From Dehalococcoidia bacterium (GTDB lineage: Bacteria; Chloroflexota; Dehalococcoidia; Dehalococcoidales; RBG-16-60-22), in the NCBI GenBank assembly GCA_030615035.1, contig JAUXAC010000040.1, positions 1 through 6,289 of the forward strand: 6,289 nt of DNA, given 5' to 3'. The position numbers were made by a program, and so were the translations under genes. Position 1 is the stretch's first letter, and each line of letters starts with the position of its first letter. Shown here in pieces: positions 5,514 to 6,289 of this stretch. Under the pieces are notes generated by a model. That model was not told the origin of the DNA. It did no database searches and worked only from the letters and a program-made list of their open reading frames with translations.

Positions 5514-6269
5514 TCACCTCAAGTCTGGCCCGCTCATATCCACAAAATTGCCTTGGCATAGCTGGATTAGCCGCGACAGGGCACCATAGCCAATGCGGTC
5601 CCCCAGGCTGACCTCACCAACCTCACCCTCGAGAGGGTAATTGACAGTTACTATTGTCGGCAGTTGCCACTCCAGTCGCCTGTCGAAAACGGTCCAGTAG
5701 GTCGACTCAATCCAGGGAGACGGGCTGTCAATGCCCACATCATCCAGCACCAGCAGCTCCACGGAAAGCACTTGGTCGAGGATACCTGCCTCGGTTTCCG
5801 CGCCCCTCTCGGAAAAGGTTCTGCGTATCTCCAGCAGCAGGTCCCGAGCTTTCTTGAAAAGCACTGGGCGGCGGAGGCGGTGCAAAACATGGTTGGCAAC
5901 GCAGGCAGCCAGATGGGTCTTGCCGCAGCCATAGCCCTCGGAATAGAAAACCAATGTCCCGGATTCAGCGCTGAAATTGTCGGCGTACCTTCTGGCCACC
6001 CTAAAGGCAGCTTTGGTAAGGTTGGGATCCGAATTTTCAAAGGTCACCTCTCGCCACTTTTTCGGTATCCTTGCCTGAGCCACGAGCTCCCGATATCTGG
6101 CCTCAGCCGTGGCCGCCTCAGCCTGGCGCTGCTTTTCTTCCTCTTCGACTATCTTGCTCCCGGAGCACTTGTCGCAATACCTGCGGCTGAATCGGCCGAG
6201 GTCGTAGGCTTCAAACTCATCTCCGCACTCCTGACAATTCTTTTTAACCTTCTGAATCTTCATCCCCAC
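5514..6269 (-). CDS. DnaC/IstB-type AAA+ ATPase, probable phage helicase loader
   Basis: This protein probably loads the replicative DnaB-type helicase onto phage origin DNA by ATP-driven remodelling in the cytoplasm. Numbering from the GTG at 6269 gives 251 residues. Cys12, Cys15, Cys32 and Cys35 form an N-terminal zinc ribbon, followed by a charged helical stretch (about 42-65). The P-loop is EGYGCGKT (111-118), Walker B is LLVLDD (172-177), a sensor-1 Asn lies at 210, and a likely arginine finger lies around Arg225 or Arg233. The order and length fit DnaC/DnaI/IstB-type ATPases; no transposase neighbours it, so IstB is less likely. The first Gly of the classic P-loop is Glu here. The start is unsure: neither the GTG (6269) nor the ATG (6263) has a well spaced Shine-Dalgarno site, and the frame stays open to the window edge, so the gene may begin outside. 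The stop precedes the next start by 14 bases. Confidence 0.85.
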   Translation of the reverse strand: MGMKIQKVKKNCQECGDEFEAYDLGRFSRRYCDKCSGSKIVEEEEKQRQAEAATAEARYRELVAQARIPKKWREVTFENSDPNLTKAAFRVARRYADNFSAESGTLVFYSEGYGCGKTHLAACVANHVLHRLRRPVLFKKARDLLLEIRRTFSERGAETEAGILDQVLSVELLVLDDVGIDSPSPWIESTYWTVFDRRLEWQLPTIVTVNYPLEGEVGEVSLGDRIGYGALSRLIQLCQGNFVDMSGPDLR

Positions 6270-6289
6270 GAGTGCGGGTAATAAGTCTC

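Noticed and set aside
6263..6280. Possible hairpin CCCGCAC/GTGGGG at the right edge
   Set aside because: The loop would be only two bases and one arm has a bulge, so it would not form as drawn.
5664..6281. Plus-strand open frame of 205 codons opposite the ATPase gene
   Set aside because: It lies wholly antisense to a gene with clear Walker motifs, has no recognisable domain, and is explained by the codon bias of the real gene.

Overview
The window looks like part of the early (replication and accessory) region of a tailed bacteriophage, or of a prophage. All ten supported genes lie on the minus strand, read from right to left, with short gaps or overlaps. Most have strong Shine-Dalgarno sites of the GGAGG type. 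Recognisable phage families are a DnaC-like helicase loader, a phage ABA-sandwich protein, a phage zinc-finger protein and a lone DNA methyltransferase. No rRNA, tRNA, transposase, integrase, CRISPR array or virion gene is visible. The base composition is intermediate by eye and the ribosome binding sites are strong. A Firmicutes or Chloroflexota host is plausible, but this is inference and no gene here fixes the taxonomy.

Layout in transcription order. 6269-5514: AAA+ helicase loader with an N-terminal zinc ribbon, possibly continuing past the right edge. 5499-5068: phage ABA-sandwich-like protein. 5071-4256: protein with three tandem C4 zinc ribbons. A 45-base gap carries a palindrome. 4210-3275: protein with a SANT/Myb-like segment, two excisionase-type helix-turn-helix modules and a C-terminal Cys cluster. 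3312-3124: 62-residue protein with an AT-hook-like motif and two CxC pairs. 3076-2882: 64-residue basic protein. 2827-2147: unknown 226-residue protein. 2131-1748: unknown 127-residue protein. 1731-1348: phage protein with an N-terminal Cys/His ribbon and a C-terminal C2H2 finger. 1269-34: beta-class adenine/cytosine-N methyltransferase with no restriction partner in view.

The likely order of work is that the loader brings the replicative helicase to the phage origin. The many small Cys-rich and helix-turn-helix proteins would act on DNA, RNA or host factors early in infection, and the methyltransferase would mark phage DNA against host restriction. The first and last steps rest on known families and the middle is inference.

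The most interesting points are not single genes. A 16-base element, AACAGTACTGTGATAC with variants, recurs in three gaps, in the same orientation, including those just upstream of the helix-turn-helix gene and the methyltransferase gene. It looks like an operator set. Two other gaps hold perfect inverted repeats placed tightly against ribosome binding sites, and one of them puts the Shine-Dalgarno sequence exactly in a hairpin loop. Five of the ten proteins carry Cys clusters of zinc-binding type. I see no proof of a wholly new system.
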